From JBPCPM01 sp050999155 (lineage in GTDB: Bacteria > Actinomycetota > Thermoleophilia > Solirubrobacterales > 70-9): 7,358 nucleotides of DNA. The notes below the pieces were generated by a model. That model was given only the letters and a program-made list of their open reading frames with translations, searched no databases and was not told the origin of the DNA. The stretch covers positions 1 through 7,358 of the forward strand of contig JBPCPM010000067.1 of the NCBI GenBank assembly GCA_050999155.1, in the 5' to 3' direction. A program made the position numbers and the translations under genes. Shown here piece after piece: positions 4,512-7,358 of the stretch; position 1 is the stretch's first letter, and the number at the start of each line of letters is the position of its first letter.

Positions 4512-7310
4512 TCAGCGGCGCTCGGGGAACTCCAGGACCATGTGGTAGGTCGGCCGGTTGATCCAGTGGATCGGATCCTGGCTGATGCCACCGGTCGCCG
4601 ACTGGCGCACCGCATCGAAGCACCACTGGCGATCACCGCGGTCACAGGTGGCGTCCTCACCGTTGTAGATCTCCGAGTACGGAGTGTCGACCGCCTCACC
4701 GAGGGTGCGTAGCAGCATGTCGCGGCACTTCCCGAGGCTGCCGCGACCGCAGAAGGTGCGCGGGTACTTGCCCTTGACGCGGCTGCCGAGCAGCGTCCGC
4801 AGGTCCTTGCGGACGTAGCCGTACCAGCCGCTCTGGAACGCCGATCCCTGGTCGGTCCCGTCGTGGATGCTGAGGTGCCCGACGACGTCGTCGAACAGGT
4901 TGTCACCCAGGACGGGGGTGAACTGGCCCTCGACCCACTTGGGCCACCACGCGTCCATGATCTTGATCGCCTCGGTGGAGTCGAAGGTGCCGTCCCGGTC
5001 GCGGTCGATCCGCTGGCCGCTGTCCTTCCGCCAGTTGCGCAGCTTCTCGAGCGCGTCGCGCTGCTTGGGATCCGAGACCCGGCCACCCTGGTTGATGACG
5101 CGCTCGGCATAGCGCAGCACCCGCTCCACGCGCAGGTCGGTCGCGCCTGCCGCCTCGGCGGCCCACAGGGTCTCCGCGCGCGTGATCCTGCGGCGGTCGG
5201 GTCCCATGATCTGGGTCTTGACCCGGGAGTCGAGCATGTGCGAGCGGTAGGTCGACGTGTAGCCCCACTGGCTGTCCGCCGCGCGGTAAGAGGGGGCCTG
5301 CTTGTTGTTCCAGGACGACATGAACGGCTTGTTGAGGTCCTGGGGGTGCTCGGCCTGCGGAGCCAGGTCGGCCAGTCGCGTCGAGGGGTTGAAGCCCTTC
5401 CACTCGAACTCGCGCTTGCCCATCACGGGGAAGTCGGGGTCGGTGTTCTCGGCGCGCACGACATTGGCCCCGGAGTTGAAGTACCCGATGTCGTCCCGGT
5501 CGATGTAGAACCAGTTGAACGTGTAGCCGATCTTGTTCGCGGCCCGCTTGTAGTCGTTGAAGTTGCGGACCTTGCCCGGATCGTTGAAGTCCGAGAACCC
5601 GATGGCCGAGTCCACCTCGTGGAAGTAGGTGGCGCGCAACGCGGTGTAGGCGACGGGCTTGCCCTTGACGCGGCCGCGGTGGGTGACCAGGCCGTAGTTG
5701 GTGCGCTGACGCTCCAGGGTCTCGGTCCCGGCCGGGGTGTCGTCGGCCGGGGTCGGCTCCCACGAGTTCTTGCGCACGAGGCGCTCGATGGGTGTGCACT
5801 TTCCGCGGAACAGGTAGTGCATCGAGTTGATCGAGGGCTCTGAGCCGTCGGGCTCGCAGAGCTCGGCGGCGAACGTGTCGATGATGTCCTGGCCGGCCGA
5901 GGTCGCGCTCCACGCGTAGTCACGGCCGCGGCCGAGCTGCACGTAGAGGTTGGTGCCGGCGAAGGCCGAGCCCTTGGCCGACAGCGACGGGGCCTGCACC
6001 TCGTACTCCATCAGCAACTGCGGCGAGAAGTACCCGGTCTGGGGACCCATGACCGCCACGGGCCGGCCGGTCTCGGAGTTCTCCTTGGAGACGAGAAGGG
6101 CATTGGAGTTGCCCTTGGGGAAGACCTCCGATGGGCCGCCGCCGAACACGCCGCCGTCGAGCATGCCCCGTGCGCGGCGGACCTGCTTGGCCGTCAGCTC
6201 CTCCCGCAGGGCCTTGGACGCCTTGGCGGCACGGCTTGCCTTGGCCTTCTCCTGGCCGGAGCCCGTCGCCGCGACCACCAGCGGCTGTTTGCTCACGAAG
6301 CCCCGGTCGGGAAGGGCCCGGCCCTCGGGCTTGCTGGGCCGCACCCGGTAGGGAAAGCGCTTGTCGGTGGTCGTCGGGGCTTCGGGATCCTCGGCTGAGC
6401 GGAAGGCGCGGTAGAGCTTCTCGCCCCGCTTGCCGCCGAAGCGCTTGCGGAACAGGTGGCGGGTGACGGCGTTTTCGACCTCGGTGCCGCCGCCCTTGCC
6501 GAAGATGCCGCCGACCAGCGCCGCGGTGGCGATGATGTCCGTCGTCTTCCACCCGTCGGGGCCCTGGGGCTGGCCGATGGCCGCGTACTCGCCGGGCATC
6601 TTGGACGGGTCGGTCTTCGCTTCGTCGATGTACTCGTTGACGCCTGCCGTGTAGTTGACGGCGTCGCGCTGCAGCTGTGTGCCGTCGGCGCCGTAGAGGT
6701 CGTCGCCCTGGTCGAACTGCTTCTGCAGGTCGGCCTCGCTGTACGGCGCGACCTCCCACTGTTCGCGGTCGAACTGCCGGTTGCCCTTGGCGCCGCCGGC
6801 GAAGCTCGACAGCTGCCCGCGGCCCGCGTTGCGCAGCGCATCCATCAGGAACAGGCGGTCCTCGGCGGCGATGTAGCCGAGGCCGAACATCGCCCCGTCG
6901 CGGGTCGACCCGTAGACGTGGGGGACGCCGAAGCTCTTGTCGCGCACGATCGTGACGTCGTCGCGAGGGCTGTAGGTACGGTCGACGTCCGACGGTTTGA
7001 CCCCGAAGCTGTCGTCCTTGAAGAACTCGCCGATCCGCGCGTTGTTGACCTTCTCGTAGTCGTAGATCAGGTTGCCGTACAGGGGCAGCTGGTCGCCGGA
7101 GTGCTCGGGGCGCTCGCCCGAGACGAGAAAGACACCCAGCTCGGCGAGGTTGGCCGTGCCGTCGGTGCCCGGAGGCAGGATGTCGTTGCACTGGCCGTTG
7201 CACTCGTCTCCCGCGCGGTAGGGCAGGGGCTCGGGCGCGGCAGCCGCGAGCGCCGGGGTCACGAGCAGCGCCACCGCTGCGAACAGTGCTGCCAGGCTCG
7301 ACCGTGCCAT
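4512..7310 (-). CDS. Secreted penicillin acylase-family Ntn hydrolase precursor
   Basis: A 932-residue precursor of the penicillin acylase family, which cleaves amide bonds such as those of penicillins, acyl-homoserine lactones or lipopeptides; the substrate here is unknown. Residues 1-25 are a Sec-type signal peptide ending in an alanine run. The alpha part holds DVTIVRDKSFGVPHVYG (118-134) and GYIAAEDRLFLMDALR (145-160). The predicted self-cleavage point is N401/S402 in GNSNALLVS, making Ser402 the beta-chain nucleophile. The beta chain shows MGPQTGYFSP (421-430), DYAWSATSAGQDIIDTFAAEL (464-484, whose D475 and D478 match the calcium aspartates of E. coli PGA), NWFYIDRDDIGYFNSG (599-614), SSWNNK (665-670, catalytic Asn) and YRSHML (688-693, the likely PGA Arg263 equivalent). 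Alanine- and lysine-rich residues 352-401 are probably the removed linker. The ATG at 7310 behind GGGGGGA is preferred to a TTG at 7325. Confidence 0.93.
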   Translation of the reverse strand: MARSSLAALFAAVALLVTPALAAAAPEPLPYRAGDECNGQCNDILPPGTDGTANLAELGVFLVSGERPEHSGDQLPLYGNLIYDYEKVNNARIGEFFKDDSFGVKPSDVDRTYSPRDDVTIVRDKSFGVPHVYGSTRDGAMFGLGYIAAEDRLFLMDALRNAGRGQLSSFAGGAKGNRQFDREQWEVAPYSEADLQKQFDQGDDLYGADGTQLQRDAVNYTAGVNEYIDEAKTDPSKMPGEYAAIGQPQGPDGWKTTDIIATAALVGGIFGKGGGTEVENAVTRHLFRKRFGGKRGEKLYRAFRSAEDPEAPTTTDKRFPYRVRPSKPEGRALPDRGFVSKQPLVVAATGSGQEKAKASRAAKASKALREELTAKQVRRARGMLDGGVFGGGPSEVFPKGNSNALLVSKENSETGRPVAVMGPQTGYFSPQLLMEYEVQAPSLSAKGSAFAGTNLYVQLGRGRDYAWSATSAGQDIIDTFAAELCEPDGSEPSINSMHYLFRGKCTPIERLVRKNSWEPTPADDTPAGTETLERQRTNYGLVTHRGRVKGKPVAYTALRATYFHEVDSAIGFSDFNDPGKVRNFNDYKRAANKIGYTFNWFYIDRDDIGYFNSGANVVRAENTDPDFPVMGKREFEWKGFNPSTRLADLAPQAEHPQDLNKPFMSSWNNKQAPSYRAADSQWGYTSTYRSHMLDSRVKTQIMGPDRRRITRAETLWAAEAAGATDLRVERVLRYAERVINQGGRVSDPKQRDALEKLRNWRKDSGQRIDRDRDGTFDSTEAIKIMDAWWPKWVEGQFTPVLGDNLFDDVVGHLSIHDGTDQGSAFQSGWYGYVRKDLRTLLGSRVKGKYPRTFCGRGSLGKCRDMLLRTLGEAVDTPYSEIYNGEDATCDRGDRQWCFDAVRQSATGGISQDPIHWINRPTYHMVLEFPERR
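4971..5006 (-). other. EF-hand-like calcium loop in the acylase beta chain
   Basis: This stretch encodes residues 769-780, DRDRDGTFDSTE. Asp or Glu falls at loop positions 1, 3, 5, 9 and 12, with Gly at 6, which is the canonical 12-residue EF-hand pattern. The flanks are RKDSGQRI and AIKIMDAWWP. Calcium binding is inferred from the pattern. Confidence 0.6.
6108..6257 (-). other. Predicted linker peptide of the acylase precursor
   Basis: This stretch encodes residues 352-401, between the alpha part and Ser402. Its first 30 residues are rich in Lys, Ala and Arg (EKAKASRAAKASKALREE) and the rest includes GGVFGGGPSEVFPKGN. By analogy with E. coli penicillin G acylase, an internal peptide of about this length is removed during self-processing. 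The N-terminal edge of the linker is a guess. Confidence 0.5.
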
Positions 7311-7316
7311 CTGATG

Positions 7317-7323
7317 TCCCCCC
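7317..7323 (-). promoter_or_regulatory. Purine-rich ribosome site of the acylase
   Basis: GGGGGGA on the minus strand, six bases before the ATG at 7310. It favours that ATG over the in-frame TTG at 7325, which lacks such a site. The remaining 35 bases to the window edge show no clear promoter. Confidence 0.5.
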
Positions 7324-7358
7324 AATGAGTCCCTGTGGATCGTGCGCTTGGCGCCTCG

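Noticed and set aside
4439..5110. Upstream extension of the pseudo-peptidase frame into the acylase gene
   Set aside because: The frame stays open by GC bias, but the extension is Ser/Arg/Thr-rich and is the acylase read out of frame. The family-like part begins just after the GTG at 4438.
4863..5843. A 326-codon open frame on the plus strand inside the acylase
   Set aside because: The opposite strand carries conserved acylase motifs throughout, including the WNNK active-site stretch. The plus-strand product shows only Val/Leu/Gly/Arg repetition without any family pattern.
6456..7328. A 290-codon open frame on the plus strand opposite the acylase N-terminus
   Set aside because: It runs against the signal peptide and alpha-chain motifs of the acylase and has no recognisable feature.

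Overview
The window is high-GC DNA, about two thirds G+C by eye, packed with genes. It has GTG and TTG starts and one promoter that appears to lack a leader. The paired YrbE-type permeases with an Mkl-type ATPase, a JAMM peptidase very like mycobacterial Mec, and a PGA-like secreted acylase all suggest an actinobacterium. A deep lineage such as Thermoleophilia (Solirubrobacterales) is my guess; no marker gene here proves it.

Left part (1-2588, minus strand): three genes of an MCE/Mla-type lipid ABC importer, in the order permease A, permease B, ATPase. The two permease genes are 3 bases apart. A 34-base gap with a small hairpin precedes the ATPase, which starts at TTG and runs off the left edge with only its last few residues probably missing. 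The substrate-binding MCE proteins are expected beyond that edge. A good sigma-70-type promoter (TTGACC, 17 bases, TAGGCT) lies upstream of permease A.

Middle (2589-3657): a 192-base divergent control region holds that promoter, a 16-bp palindrome, a tandem 8-bp repeat and a -10 box placed so that the rightward gene could be read as a leaderless mRNA. That gene encodes a complete JAMM/MPN metallopeptidase of the Mec type. It overlaps by 14 bases a zinc-ribbon/DUF2007/single-membrane-helix protein that starts at TTG behind a strong Shine-Dalgarno site.

Right part (3668-7310, minus strand): a secreted penicillin acylase-family Ntn hydrolase of 932 residues, followed 73 bases downstream by a 256-residue protein that looks like a peptidase-MA-type gluzincin lacking its HExxH motif. 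This last gene converges on the DUF2007 gene with only 10 bases between stop codons.

I see no CRISPR array, tRNA, rRNA, insertion sequence or phage gene. The families are known ones. The less ordinary points are the probable pseudo-peptidase, the EF-hand-like loop and cysteine pairs in the acylase, the acidic tail on the transporter ATPase, and the structured divergent promoter region.
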